DNA of 64,000 nucleotides from HKCCE3408 sp039191215 (lineage in GTDB: Bacteria > Pseudomonadota > Alphaproteobacteria > Rhodobacterales > Rhodobacteraceae). Shown piece by piece: positions 35,093 through 43,942 of this stretch (its first letter is position 1; every line of letters starts with the position of its first letter). The notes beneath the pieces were generated by a model. It saw nothing but the letters and a program-made list of their open reading frames with translations. It had not been told where the DNA came from and ran no database searches. The position numbers and the translations under genes are program-made. The DNA lies in the NCBI GenBank assembly GCA_039191215.1, contig JBCCXT010000002.1, positions 62,001-126,000 on the forward strand, in the 5' to 3' direction.

Positions 35093-35501
35093 TTTTTCTC
35101 TCCCTGGCGTATAGCTTGGTAGATGAGGGCTGGGCGCTAAGGCCCATATAGAAGTGGTATATCTGCGGTATAGTGTTGGTAGATACCCGATTTGCGGGCC
35201 AAAGGTCCGAATTTCGGTGTCGGCAATCGTCGTATCTGGTGCCCGCGATGCGCGTTCTTATTGGTGGATCTTGCCAAAGAATGCCCGATCCAAATGGGGC
35301 AAGCTTCGTCGAAGTTAGCCTGGCTGTTTGGACCAGTGCAGCTGCGGCGCCCGTCGCCGAACGGGCGTTGCCGAAAGCGGGTCTGACCCGCATCCGGCGC
35401 ACAAATGCGAATGGGTGCATCCCGTCTTTTCGGCGCAAGGAAATCGAACGCCAAGGCCCCGACCATAGCGCCAAAGTGAAAGGGGATCGCCATGCGTCCC
35501 G
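35093..35501. other. 409-base gap inside the ABC operon
   Basis: No credible gene is seen on either strand. A perfect 7-bp hairpin (CGCCCGT/ACGGGCG, 35348-35367) lies mid-gap without a T-run. TTGGTAGAT occurs twice, 60 bases apart. The space could hold a separate promoter for the ATPase gene. Confidence 0.4.
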
Positions 35502-36953
35502 TCAATCCTTCAAGCTCTCTTCGCGCAGGCCATCGGCAAGCAGATTGAGGCCCAACACCATGCTCATTAGCGCAAGGGCGGGTGGCAGGGGCGGGTGCGG
35601 ATAGACGGTCAGAAGCCGGCGGCCTTCATTGATCGTGGAGCCCCAATCCGGGCTTTCAGGGCTGACGCCGAGACCGAAGAACCCCAACGTGCCCAAAAGG
35701 ATCGTCGTGTAGCCGATCCGCAGGCAGAAATCGACGATCAGCGGCCCGCGCGCATTGGGCAGAATTTCCCAAAGCATGATGTACCAAGGGCCCTCGCCAC
35801 GGGTCTGTGCCGCGCCGACATAGTCGCGGGTTCGGATATCCAGGACGATGCCGCGCACGATGCGGAACACGGTGGGTGAATTCACGAAGACGACCGAAAC
35901 AAAAACGATCAGGATGTTTTTCGGCACGTCGATGAAGTCAAGAGACCCGGGCACAATGCGCAGCAGGCTTTCAGGATCACGGTCGCTGAGAATGGAGAGA
36001 TAGGCCCAGCCGCCAAAGACCACGACAATTCCCACCAGCAGGTTGCGCAGCGAGGCCTGGGTGTGGAACCGCGAATTGAACAGCGTGACAAAGAATAGGA
36101 TCGGGAAGATGAACAGTACCCCGCCCATGATGATCGGGATCCAACTGTCTTGGATCTCTGGTGTGACCAGCAGGTAAAAGAGCAAGATCACCGGGAAGGC
36201 CAAGACGAGATTGGCCAGGAAGGTGATGATCGTGTCGATCCGGCCGCCCAGATAGCCCGCGGGCAGGCCAAGCGAGATGCCGACCATAAAGGCAAAGAGT
36301 GTCGCCAGCGGGGCGATGCGCAGGACCGAGACGGCGCCATAGACCATCCGGCTGAAGACGTCGCGGCCAAGGCTGTCGGCGCCAAGCAAGTAGTAGGGAA
36401 AGAGCCCCTCTTCGCCATCAAGCCCGACGCCCGGTGTGCCGTTTCGCACCGCCGAGATCTGGGTCAGGGGGTCATGCGTGGCGATCATCGAGGCGAAAAA
36501 GGCGGTGAAGATCCAAAACATCACCAGGCCAAAGCCAATCATGCCAATCGGGCTGTCAACGAGCTTGCCGTAAAGGCCAAGCTTGCGTTTGAAGATGATC
36601 GAGACGGTGAAAAGCGCAATGAGCGCGATCCAGACAGGCAAGAACCTGAGCCCAAGGGCGCCGAGTATGCCTTTGGCCTCGAGCCCGGGCAGCAAAATGC
36701 CGCCCAGAATGTAAATCACGCAACAGGCCAGAAACAGCAGCACCGCGTATTTCATCGCCATCAGCGCGTAATCGGACGGCGTGCGGATGATGCTGAGCGT
36801 GTGGTCGGGATTGACCACCGTCTCACCCGGAGTCACGCCCGCAAATGCCAGCCCGATATTGGAGATGAAGGCGAGAAAGAAGACCGCCACTGCGGCCAAC
36901 ATCAGCGGGCTGAGGATAAATCCGAGACTACCTGTCCAGGTTAATGGGTCCAT
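35502..36953 (-). CDS. Peptide-type ABC transporter permease (DppC type), enlarged
   Basis: Inner-membrane permease of 483 aa; DppC proteins are normally about 290-300. The C-terminal part is a normal BPD-transport domain with YLLGADSLGRDVFSRMVYGA and the EAA-type loop DYVGAAQTRGEGPWYIML. The extra length is an N-terminal region of about 100 residues with two or three additional spans and an insertion near residues 250-340 with two more hydrophobic stretches (IIMGGVLFIFPILFFVTLFN). It lies 12 bases after the DppB-type gene. Confidence 0.88.
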   Translation of the reverse strand: MDPLTWTGSLGFILSPLMLAAVAVFFLAFISNIGLAFAGVTPGETVVNPDHTLSIIRTPSDYALMAMKYAVLLFLACCVIYILGGILLPGLEAKGILGALGLRFLPVWIALIALFTVSIIFKRKLGLYGKLVDSPIGMIGFGLVMFWIFTAFFASMIATHDPLTQISAVRNGTPGVGLDGEEGLFPYYLLGADSLGRDVFSRMVYGAVSVLRIAPLATLFAFMVGISLGLPAGYLGGRIDTIITFLANLVLAFPVILLFYLLVTPEIQDSWIPIIMGGVLFIFPILFFVTLFNSRFHTQASLRNLLVGIVVVFGGWAYLSILSDRDPESLLRIVPGSLDFIDVPKNILIVFVSVVFVNSPTVFRIVRGIVLDIRTRDYVGAAQTRGEGPWYIMLWEILPNARGPLIVDFCLRIGYTTILLGTLGFFGLGVSPESPDWGSTINEGRRLLTVYPHPPLPPALALMSMVLGLNLLADGLREESLKD

Positions 36954-36965
36954 GGTCCAAGCTCC

Positions 36966-38054
36966 TCAGGATATCCGGATACGGGGGTTTAAGAAAACAT
37001 AGCCGATATCGGATATGAGTTGGGTCACCAGGACCACCAGCACGGCAACGATGGAGCAGGTCAGCAGCAGCTCAATGTCGTTGTTCGATGCTGCCTGGAC
37101 CAGTGTCCAGCCGAAGCCATTGTAGTTAAACAGCGTCTCCACGATCACAACGCCGGTCAGCAGCCAGGGAAACTGCAACATGATGACCGTGAAGGGCGCA
37201 ATCAGCGCGTTCCTGAGCGCGTGTTTGAGGACGATCTTGCGAAAGCTCACGCCCTTGAGCCGCGCGGTGCGGATGTATTGCGCGGTCATCACCTCGGCCA
37301 TTGAGGCGCGGGTCATGCGCGCGATATAGCCCATGCCGTAAAGCGCGATTGTCATTACCGGCAGGGTGAAATTCCAGAAATTGGCGTTTGTCATCGCCTC
37401 GCGCGCGGAGCCCTGGAAAATCGTGCGCCCCTCGATCCAGCCCCATTCCGCGAAAAGCGGTGATAGCCCGGTTTGGGACGAGGCCAACACGACGATGAAA
37501 ATCACGCCCGAGACATATTCCGGCGTTGCCGTGGTGGCGATGGCAAAGGTCGATAACGATCGGTCGAGCCGGGAGCCTTCGCGCATGCCGGCCAGAACAC
37601 CCACCAGAAGTGCGGCCGGGACCATGATGGCAAAGGCCCAGAACATCAGCTTGCCGGTCAGCGCAAGCCGCCCGCCGACAACCGCGGCCACTTCGTTGTC
37701 CGAGACGGTGGAATAGCCCAGATCCCCCTGCAGGACGCCGCAAAACGTGGGCGCTTCGGCCGGATCATCGCCCTCATTAATGCAGCGTCCGGTCATCTCA
37801 CCGGTTTCTTCGTCTTCCAGCGTCCAGCCGGGCCAGACCCCCAGCCATTGCCCGTAGCGGATGAAAAGCGGGCCGCCATAGCCGTTGCGGTCGAGCCAGC
37901 TTTCGACCTCGGCATCTGACATCCGCGCATTGCCTTGCGTCTTGGCCAGCTTTTCGAGGTTGGGGTCGAGATTGGTCAGGAAGAAGACAATAAACGTCAG
38001 GCACAGGGCCGTCAGCGCCATCACGCCGAGCCGTTTTAGGATGAATAAAGCCAT
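36966..38054 (-). CDS. Peptide-type ABC transporter permease (DppB type)
   Basis: Inner-membrane permease of 362 aa. The N-terminal LKRLGVMALTALCLTFIVFF span and the C-terminal QYIRTARLKGVSFRKIVLKH docking loop are typical of DppB. A periplasmic stretch (residues about 60-125) is longer than usual and contains two cysteines (GRCINEGDDPAEAPTFCGVL). The ATG at 38054 lies 87 bases after the binding-protein gene, with a strong hairpin in that gap. Confidence 0.9.
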   Translation of the reverse strand: MALFILKRLGVMALTALCLTFIVFFLTNLDPNLEKLAKTQGNARMSDAEVESWLDRNGYGGPLFIRYGQWLGVWPGWTLEDEETGEMTGRCINEGDDPAEAPTFCGVLQGDLGYSTVSDNEVAAVVGGRLALTGKLMFWAFAIMVPAALLVGVLAGMREGSRLDRSLSTFAIATTATPEYVSGVIFIVVLASSQTGLSPLFAEWGWIEGRTIFQGSAREAMTNANFWNFTLPVMTIALYGMGYIARMTRASMAEVMTAQYIRTARLKGVSFRKIVLKHALRNALIAPFTVIMLQFPWLLTGVVIVETLFNYNGFGWTLVQAASNNDIELLLTCSIVAVLVVLVTQLISDIGYVFLNPRIRIS

Positions 38055-38102
38055 TAACGCGTCCCTGTTCTTGGGCTAGCCAGTCTGATGCTGGCCTGAA
38101 CG

Positions 38103-38131
38103 AGAAAGGGCGGCGGATTGCACCGCCGCCC
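38103..38131 (-). terminator. Hairpin between binding-protein and permease genes
   Basis: On the minus strand GGGCGGCGG and CCGCCGCCC form a perfect 9-bp stem with a 6-base loop, followed by TTTCTCG. It lies 10 bases past the binding-protein stop. Partial termination here would give more binding protein than permease, as in other ABC operons. Confidence 0.65.
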
Positions 38132-38141
38132 CGTCTTGATG

Positions 38142-39782
38142 TCAGGCAAGTCCGAGGTAATGGACGTTGATCTCGAACTTGGGATGCATCTCTGCGTTCA
38201 CCACATTAGGTGCCGCATGGCGGTAGAGTGAGCGCCAATAGGGCTGACACACAACCGCGTCGTCGCGCATAATGGTCTCAAGCTGTGCCATGATCTCACG
38301 CCGTGTATCGGCATCCTGGATGCCGTTGGCCTGATCAAGGAGCGCATCGAAATCGGGGTTGGAATAACCCGCTTCGTTCCACGCCACGCCCGAGCGATAG
38401 GCGAGGTTGTAGATCTCCACCCCAAGCACACGGCCGTTCCAGCCGGTTGAGCTCAGCGGGTAGTTCAGCCAGTCGTTCCAGAAGGTCGAGCCGGGGATGA
38501 TCACGCGCTCCACATTGAAGCCTGCGTCCCGCAGCTGCGCGGCATAGGCGTCGGTTGTGGGTCGCTCAAACCCGCCGTCAAGCGAGGTGATCTCGAAGAC
38601 ATGATCGGCAAAGCCCGCCTCGGTCAGAAGTGCCAAGGCGCCTTCTTTGTCGACCGGGACCGGATCGACCGCGGCATATTCCGGGTGGATCGGTGAGACA
38701 TGGTGGTTTTCCGCCGCCGTGCCACGGTTGTCGTAACCCAACTCCAGCACCTCGTTGAGGTCAACGGCCATATTGATCGCCTGACGGACACGCGGATCGT
38801 TGTAGGGCTCGTTGTTCTGGTTCGGACGGATCACAATCGTCGCCGCAGTCGGCGTTTCGTAACGCGTCCAGCCGATGGCGTCGAAAATGTCGATGAACTC
38901 GCCGACCGTTTCATATGTCATGTCGAACTCACCGGCATCGGCGCCCGAGAACCAGGCCGCCGGATCTGTGCCAAGATCGATGAATTCGATCGTGTCCAGA
39001 TAGGCCTCACCCCAGTAGGTGTGATCGGGGTTCTTTTCCAGGACGGCGCCGACACCCACTTCGTGGCGGGCAATCCGGTAGGCGCCTGTGCCAACGCCGT
39101 GGCTGACCGGGTCCTGACCGATATAATCCATATGCTGGATTGGGCCGGGATATTCGGCCATGGCGGGCACGATCACGATATCAGGGCGCTGCAGGTTCAG
39201 TTGCACCGTCAGATCGTCGACGACGACAATGGCGCCCTCGGCTGCCTGGGTGCCGCCTTCGGCGATCAGCGAGGCCATGCGGGTGGCCATCGAGTTGCCC
39301 TCGACCTCCGTGTCGCACCACGACTCGAAGTTGGCCGCGATATGTTCAGCCGTCAGCGGGTCGCCATTGTTGAAGGTCACGCCAGGGCGGACGTTGAGCG
39401 TGTATTGCGTCGCATCCTCATTGGCTTCCCAGCTTTCCAGCAGCACGCCGCTGAACGAGCCATCAGCATTCAGCTCGATGAGGTACTCGGTGATGCCGCG
39501 GGTCATGTTGGCAAGCTCATTCCAGTCATAGGTGCGCGGGTCCTTGCCCGCCCGCACGCTCATCTGGATGCGCAGGTTGCCGCCCGCCGAAGGCGTCGCG
39601 CGATGGCCATCTGCCGATGCCGGGGACATGCCGATCAGCGCATAGGCCGCTGCGGCACTGACCCCAAGGGCCGTTGTGCGTGCCAGGAATTCTCGTCGGT
39701 TCAAATCGCCTGCGAGACATTCCTCGGCATACATTTTCGCGGCAGGATGCACATCCCGACAACGGTTCTGGTCTTTCGACAT
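38142..39782 (-). CDS. Peptide-type ABC transporter substrate-binding protein (Tat-type signal)
   Basis: Periplasmic binding protein of 546 aa in SBP family 5. Instead of a Sec signal it begins with a long lead and LNRREFLARTTALGVSAAAA, a twin-arginine signal, cleaved after ASA near residue 57. The family block NVRPGVTFNNGDPLTAEHIA lies at about residue 130. The C-terminal half contains DPRVRQAINMAVDLNEVL. The ATG at 39782 follows GGGAGAAAAG. First gene of the transporter operon; the AraC-type gene lies 191 bases upstream on the same strand. Confidence 0.9.
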   Translation of the reverse strand: MSKDQNRCRDVHPAAKMYAEECLAGDLNRREFLARTTALGVSAAAAYALIGMSPASADGHRATPSAGGNLRIQMSVRAGKDPRTYDWNELANMTRGITEYLIELNADGSFSGVLLESWEANEDATQYTLNVRPGVTFNNGDPLTAEHIAANFESWCDTEVEGNSMATRMASLIAEGGTQAAEGAIVVVDDLTVQLNLQRPDIVIVPAMAEYPGPIQHMDYIGQDPVSHGVGTGAYRIARHEVGVGAVLEKNPDHTYWGEAYLDTIEFIDLGTDPAAWFSGADAGEFDMTYETVGEFIDIFDAIGWTRYETPTAATIVIRPNQNNEPYNDPRVRQAINMAVDLNEVLELGYDNRGTAAENHHVSPIHPEYAAVDPVPVDKEGALALLTEAGFADHVFEITSLDGGFERPTTDAYAAQLRDAGFNVERVIIPGSTFWNDWLNYPLSSTGWNGRVLGVEIYNLAYRSGVAWNEAGYSNPDFDALLDQANGIQDADTRREIMAQLETIMRDDAVVCQPYWRSLYRHAAPNVVNAEMHPKFEINVHYLGLA

Positions 39783-39973
39783 ACTTTTCTCCCTGTGTCG
39801 AACTTATCTTTTTAGTCTGTCGCCCCGGGCCCGCGCTTAGTTTTTTGCGCAAACGACGATCCCCACCGCGGCTCCGGGCTCATTCGGCACGCTTTAGTTG
39901 CCCGCGTCAACGGTGCACGGCGGCAAATCATGTAAAAAATACGACATCTCGGATGACGTTTTTGGGCTGCTCG

Positions 39974-40762
39974 TCAAACCCGGCGGGGTCCGGGTCGGCG
40001 AAATTCCGTGGGCGTCAGGCCGGTATAGCCAGCAAATGCGCGGGTGAAATAGGCCGGAGAGGAAAAGCTCAGCCGCTCGGCCACGGCCCGCGCGCTGAGC
40101 TTTGTGTCGCTCAAAAGCACACGCGCTGCGTGCATGATGCGCTCATTGAGCAGCGCATGCGCCGGTCGGCCTGCTGTGTCGCGACAGACGCGGCTGAGAT
40201 GGGTTGGCGTCACCCCCAGCTCCCGGGCGAAATCGGCCACACCAAAGCCCTGATGGTAGGAGCCTTCCAAAAGGGCTGAGAACCGGCTTACCAGTTTGTG
40301 GCTCGGCTTGTGGCCCAAAGCGCCGTCCTGGCGCTTCAACTCACGCTCTAGCGCGGTCGACAGGAGCAGACCGTAAGCCCGCAAGGCGCGGTCCATCGCA
40401 GGCGCCCGCCCGGCCAGTTCGCGCTCGATCCGCTCGACGATTGAGGTCAGATTGCCCTGCGCCTCGATGTTCGAAATTCGCAGATGTTGCGGATCGGGCG
40501 GCAAATTGAGCGGCTCATCGGGTGGCACCTCAAGCACAAGGCCCTGGATCTGGTTTGGCAGCTCTAGTGCCATGACCGTGCCGGCGGGTACCCAAATTGC
40601 GGTGTTTGGCCCATATCCCCTATTGATGCAGGAAATGATCACCCGACCCTGGCCGCGCGTGATCCAGTAAAGATGGTGGCGGTCATTGCCGTGCAATTCC
40701 TGCATGCGCCAGGGCGCCATCATGCGCAATTTGGTCAGCGAGGTGACGGCATAGCTTGTCAT
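39974..40762 (-). CDS. AraC-family transcriptional regulator
   Basis: Regulator of 262 aa with an N-terminal cupin-type sensing domain (HLYWITRGQGRVIISC, IWVPAGTVMALE). The C-terminal double helix-turn-helix reads VADFARELGVTPTHLSRVCR and VAERLSFSSPAYFTRAFAGY, ending in the PTEFRR motif. Being 191 bases upstream of the binding-protein gene in the same direction, it is the obvious candidate regulator of the ABC transporter. Ligand unknown. Confidence 0.88.
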   Translation of the reverse strand: MTSYAVTSLTKLRMMAPWRMQELHGNDRHHLYWITRGQGRVIISCINRGYGPNTAIWVPAGTVMALELPNQIQGLVLEVPPDEPLNLPPDPQHLRISNIEAQGNLTSIVERIERELAGRAPAMDRALRAYGLLLSTALERELKRQDGALGHKPSHKLVSRFSALLEGSYHQGFGVADFARELGVTPTHLSRVCRDTAGRPAHALLNERIMHAARVLLSDTKLSARAVAERLSFSSPAYFTRAFAGYTGLTPTEFRRPGPRRV

Positions 40763-40865
40763 AGCGCAAAGCTAGAGGTTCCAAAATGGAAAGGAAAGCG
40801 CCGTTCAGTGTACGGTCAGCCGCTGTGCCTTTTGCATGACGTCCAAAAGCCGCCGACGGCGCGCT

Positions 40866-41741
40866 TTACGGCAGGCTCACCGACCGCCAAGTGCCCATTC
40901 GGGCGCGAAACCAGGTCCTCTGGCGCTTGGCATATTGCCGGGTTGCCAGGATGGCTGCCGCGCGGGCTGTATCCAAGGTCATTTCACCGCGCAGATGGGC
41001 GATAAGTTCGGGCGCGCCGATGGCCTTTGCAGCCCCGCCGGCGCTGTCCCACCGGGCCAGATTGGCGTGCGCTTCCTCTAAGGCGCCGCCCGCAAGCATC
41101 TGGTCGAACCGCGTCTCGATGCGTGCTGCAAGCCAGGTTCGGTCGGCATCAAGCACCAGCGCTGTGCACCCCGACAGCGGCAAAAGCGGCGGCCCGGTTT
41201 CATCCTGCCAGGCGCTGAGCGGGCGACCGCTGGCGCGCCAGACCTCCCAGCCGCGCTGAACGCGGGCGCGGTTATTCATGTCGATGTGCCGTGCCAATTG
41301 CGGATCGATCCGGGGCAGGGCTGCTTGCAGATCGGGCCAGGCCATCGCATCCGCCTCGGCCCGGATGGCGGCGGGCACATCGGGGATCTCGGCCAGCCCC
41401 TCGGTCAGGGCGCGGAAGTAAAGCCCTGTGCCGCCAACGATAATTGGCCGCACACCTGCATTTAGGACGGGTGCCAAATCGCGCAGCCACTGGCCCACGG
41501 AATACGTTGCACCCCAAGCGACATGGCCATAAAGCGCGTGCCGGGCGCGGGCCTGATCGGCCTGTGAGGGGCGCGCGGTCAGCACATGCCAGCCGTCATA
41601 AACCTGAAGCGCATCGGCATTCACGATCATACCGCCAGAGCTTTCAGCGATGGCCAGGGCCAGGCCTGATTTCCCGGCCGCCGTTGGCCCGGCGATCAGG
41701 ACCGGGCGGTCGCGGTCGATGGCGGCAAGATTAAGCTCCAT
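40866..41741 (-). CDS. miaA: tRNA dimethylallyltransferase
   Basis: Adds the isopentenyl group to A37 of tRNAs reading UNN codons. The 291-aa protein has Walker A GPTAAGKS (residues 18-25), the catalytic Asp in NADALQVYDGW, PIIVGGTGLYFRAL and the C-terminal ATRQYAKRQRTWFR tRNA-binding block. The ATG at 41741 (MELNLAAIDRD) is taken; an upstream in-frame start adds 15 residues. It is divergent from pyrH, with 79 bases between. Confidence 0.94.
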   Translation of the reverse strand: MELNLAAIDRDRPVLIAGPTAAGKSGLALAIAESSGGMIVNADALQVYDGWHVLTARPSQADQARARHALYGHVAWGATYSVGQWLRDLAPVLNAGVRPIIVGGTGLYFRALTEGLAEIPDVPAAIRAEADAMAWPDLQAALPRIDPQLARHIDMNNRARVQRGWEVWRASGRPLSAWQDETGPPLLPLSGCTALVLDADRTWLAARIETRFDQMLAGGALEEAHANLARWDSAGGAAKAIGAPELIAHLRGEMTLDTARAAAILATRQYAKRQRTWFRARMGTWRSVSLP

Positions 41742-41820
41742 CTTTGGCCTTGTGCCTGTGTTGAACCGTTGGCGCAATTGCGCCATACCTCGCGCAGTTG
41801 CCAGACCGAAGGGGGGTTTG

Positions 41821-42552
41821 ATGCCAGACGATACCGCGCCGATGCGCCCGCTTTACGACCGCGTCATGCTGAAGATCTCGGGCGAGGCGCTGATGGGGAG
41901 CCAGGGGTTTGGTCTGCATCCGCCTACCGTTGAGCGCATCGCCCAGGAGGTCAAATCGGTTCACGATCTGGGTGTCGAGATCTGTATGGTGATCGGTGGC
42001 GGCAACATCTTTCGCGGCCTGCAGGGCTCTGCCCAGGGGATGGAGCGGACGACGGCCGACTATATGGGCATGCTGGCGACCGTGATGAACGCGCTTGCGA
42101 TGCAATCGGGCCTGGAGGCGGTTGGCGTTCATACCCGCGTGATCTCCGCGATCACTATGAATGAGGTGGCCGAGCCTTACATCCGCCGTCGCGCCGTGCG
42201 CCATTTGGAGAAAAAACGCGTCTGCATCTTTGCTGCGGGCACCGGCAACCCGTATTTCACCACCGATACCGCCGCCACGCTGCGCGCCAATGAGATGAAG
42301 TGCGAGGCGATCTTTAAGGGCACCAAGGTTGACGGCGTCTATGACAAGGATCCGGTCAAACATCCCGATGCCAAGCGCTATGAGCAGATTAGTTATGACG
42401 ATGTGCTGAGCCAGCATCTGGGCGTGATGGACGCCTCCGCGATTGCGCTGGCGCGCGAAAACGACGTGCCGATCATTGTCTTTTCGCTCGATGAGCCGGG
42501 CGGCTTTCGTGGCATTCTGGCGGGCAAAGGCGTCTATACGCGCGTCGGCTAA
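41821..42552 (+). CDS. pyrH: Uridylate kinase
   Basis: Hexameric UMP kinase of the amino-acid-kinase fold, 243 aa. LKISGEALMGSQGFGL, MVIGGGNIFRG and FAAGTGNPYFTTDTAATLRA are diagnostic. The ATG at 41821 follows GAAGGGGGG. In most bacteria pyrH is followed directly by frr. Here a 177-aa acidic gene lies between them. rpsB and tsf, which often precede pyrH, are not present. Confidence 0.96.
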   Translation: MPDDTAPMRPLYDRVMLKISGEALMGSQGFGLHPPTVERIAQEVKSVHDLGVEICMVIGGGNIFRGLQGSAQGMERTTADYMGMLATVMNALAMQSGLEAVGVHTRVISAITMNEVAEPYIRRRAVRHLEKKRVCIFAAGTGNPYFTTDTAATLRANEMKCEAIFKGTKVDGVYDKDPVKHPDAKRYEQISYDDVLSQHLGVMDASAIALARENDVPIIVFSLDEPGGFRGILAGKGVYTRVG

Positions 42553-42569
42553 ACTTTTTTCAAAAAAGT
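42553..42569. repeat. Palindrome just after pyrH
   Basis: ACTTTTTT-C-AAAAAAGT is an 8-bp perfect inverted repeat around a single base, starting at the pyrH stop. As RNA the A/U stem would be weak. It may act as a bidirectional T-rich terminator component. Confidence 0.4.
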
Positions 42570-42626
42570 CTGAACCTCTCCTCCGGCTGCTCCGACAGAC
42601 GGATAACAGCCAATGAGGAGAACGTT

Positions 42627-43160
42627 ATGACCACAGCATCTTTTAACTTCAAAGCTCAGACCGGTGGCCGCTCCGAGCCTGTTCCGACCGAAGAGATTAC
42701 GTTGAATTACGAGGCCATCACCTGGGATTACTCCAAGGAAAACAATGCTGAAGAGACAAAGGTTCTAACCAATGTCGGACCCGATACGGGCATCCACGGC
42801 GAGCCCGATGAAGAAGACCCGCTGCAGACCCGGCCCAATCCTGCCGAGGATCTGGACGCGATGGGCCTCAATGTCGAAGACCCGACGGACGACAACCCGA
42901 CCGCCGCTGATCACAATCATAAGAAGTGGATCGACATCCAGTCTTTCAGCACCGACATCCATCGTCCCGCAGGCGACAGTTTCGAATTCACCTCTTTTGA
43001 GGCGAAAGAAGCCGACCCGGATGTGTTTGAGATCGCCATCATCGCCCAGTCCGACGGCGCGGCCCCGGATCGCGCCGGTGAAGTGTCCGAGACACCCCAG
43101 CCCGACGACGAAGACGGCCCGCCGTTTTTCGACACAAACGGCGACGCCTTCATCTTCTGA
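42627..43160 (+). CDS. Acidic protein with Hcp-like segments in permuted order (177 aa)
   Basis: Not a standard family member. Residues 1-37 (SFNFKAQTGG..., then PTEEITLNYEAITWDYS) look like the C-terminal end of T6SS Hcp tube proteins (typical pattern P-x-E-x-V-S-L-N-Y-x-x-I-x-W-x-Y). Residues about 95-135 (HNHKKWIDIQSFSTDIHRP and then FEFTSFEAKE) look like the N-terminal part of Hcp (HKDWIEI-SFSWGV-RP). The order is thus reversed relative to Hcp. The rest is Asp/Glu/Pro-rich. No signal peptide. The start is well supported by GAGGAGAA before the ATG at 42627. No other T6SS gene is nearby. Function unknown; the Hcp relation is inferred. Confidence 0.7.
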   Translation: MTTASFNFKAQTGGRSEPVPTEEITLNYEAITWDYSKENNAEETKVLTNVGPDTGIHGEPDEEDPLQTRPNPAEDLDAMGLNVEDPTDDNPTAADHNHKKWIDIQSFSTDIHRPAGDSFEFTSFEAKEADPDVFEIAIIAQSDGAAPDRAGEVSETPQPDDEDGPPFFDTNGDAFIF

Positions 43161-43350
43161 TCCGTAGCCGGCACGTATGCCCCGGGCGGCGTCCGACCCA
43201 CGGATGCCGTCTCAATTATTGTGCCACCTGACCCGGTGCTTTGGCCTCCAGGCCCATTCATGCCTATGGCGCGCAGATCCTTTGCCGCGCTATACATCTG
43301 CCGCAAGCTGTGCCAGAACCACAAAAAATTTCCGAGCGGAGAACAGCGCC

Positions 43351-43905
43351 ATGTCTGACGAATTTGAGCTGGACACCGATGATCTTGAACGTCGGATGGA
43401 CGGCGCAATCGGCAGTTTGCGCACGGAATTTGCCTCTCTGCGGACCGGCCGTGCCTCGGCCCAGATGCTCGAACCGGTCATGGTTGATGCCTATGGCGCG
43501 GCGACGCCGGTCAATCAGGTCGGCACGGTCAATGTACCGGAGCCGCGCATGGTCACGGTGAATGTCTGGGACAAAAACCTGGTCGGCAAGGTCGAGAAAG
43601 CCATCCGCGAAAGCGGCCTTGGCATCAATCCGCAACTCAACGGCACAATCATCATGCTGCCGATCCCTGAATTGAACGAAGAGCGTCGGCGCGAATTGAC
43701 AAAAGTTGCCGCGCAATATGCCGAAAACGCCCGCATCGCGGTCAGAAACGTGCGCCGCGACGGGATGGACCAAGTTAAGAAGGCGGAAATCTCCGAAGAT
43801 GATAAGAAGTTCTGGGAAAGCGCGGTTCAGGAGTTGACCGACGGCCATATCGCCAAAATCGACACCGCTTTGCAGACCAAGCAAGATGAAATTATGCAGG
43901 TCTGA
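43351..43905 (+). CDS. frr: Ribosome recycling factor
   Basis: Splits post-termination ribosomes with EF-G. The 184-aa length is exactly typical. GSLRTEFASLRTGRASAQML, NPQLNGTIIMLPIPELNEER and RNVRRDGMDQVKKAE are diagnostic. The ATG at 43351 is preceded by CGGAGAA; an earlier in-frame ATG at 43177 would add an uncharacteristic 58 residues. It lies 190 bases after the Hcp-like gene and 37 bases before uppS. Confidence 0.96.
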   Translation: MSDEFELDTDDLERRMDGAIGSLRTEFASLRTGRASAQMLEPVMVDAYGAATPVNQVGTVNVPEPRMVTVNVWDKNLVGKVEKAIRESGLGINPQLNGTIIMLPIPELNEERRRELTKVAAQYAENARIAVRNVRRDGMDQVKKAEISEDDKKFWESAVQELTDGHIAKIDTALQTKQDEIMQV

Positions 43906-43942
43906 GGGATCGGGTCTGCGCGCAGTGAGTTAAGGAGGCCAG

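Noticed and set aside
38700..39815. Long plus-strand open frame (371 aa) opposite the ABC binding-protein gene
   Set aside because: Antisense to a clear SBP family 5 gene. The composition is Arg/His/Val-rich and there is no ribosome-binding site.
42553..42569. ACTTTTTT-C-AAAAAAGT after pyrH as a full rho-independent terminator
   Set aside because: The stem is all A/T except its outer pair and has a one-base loop, so it would not fold stably in RNA; listed only as a palindrome.
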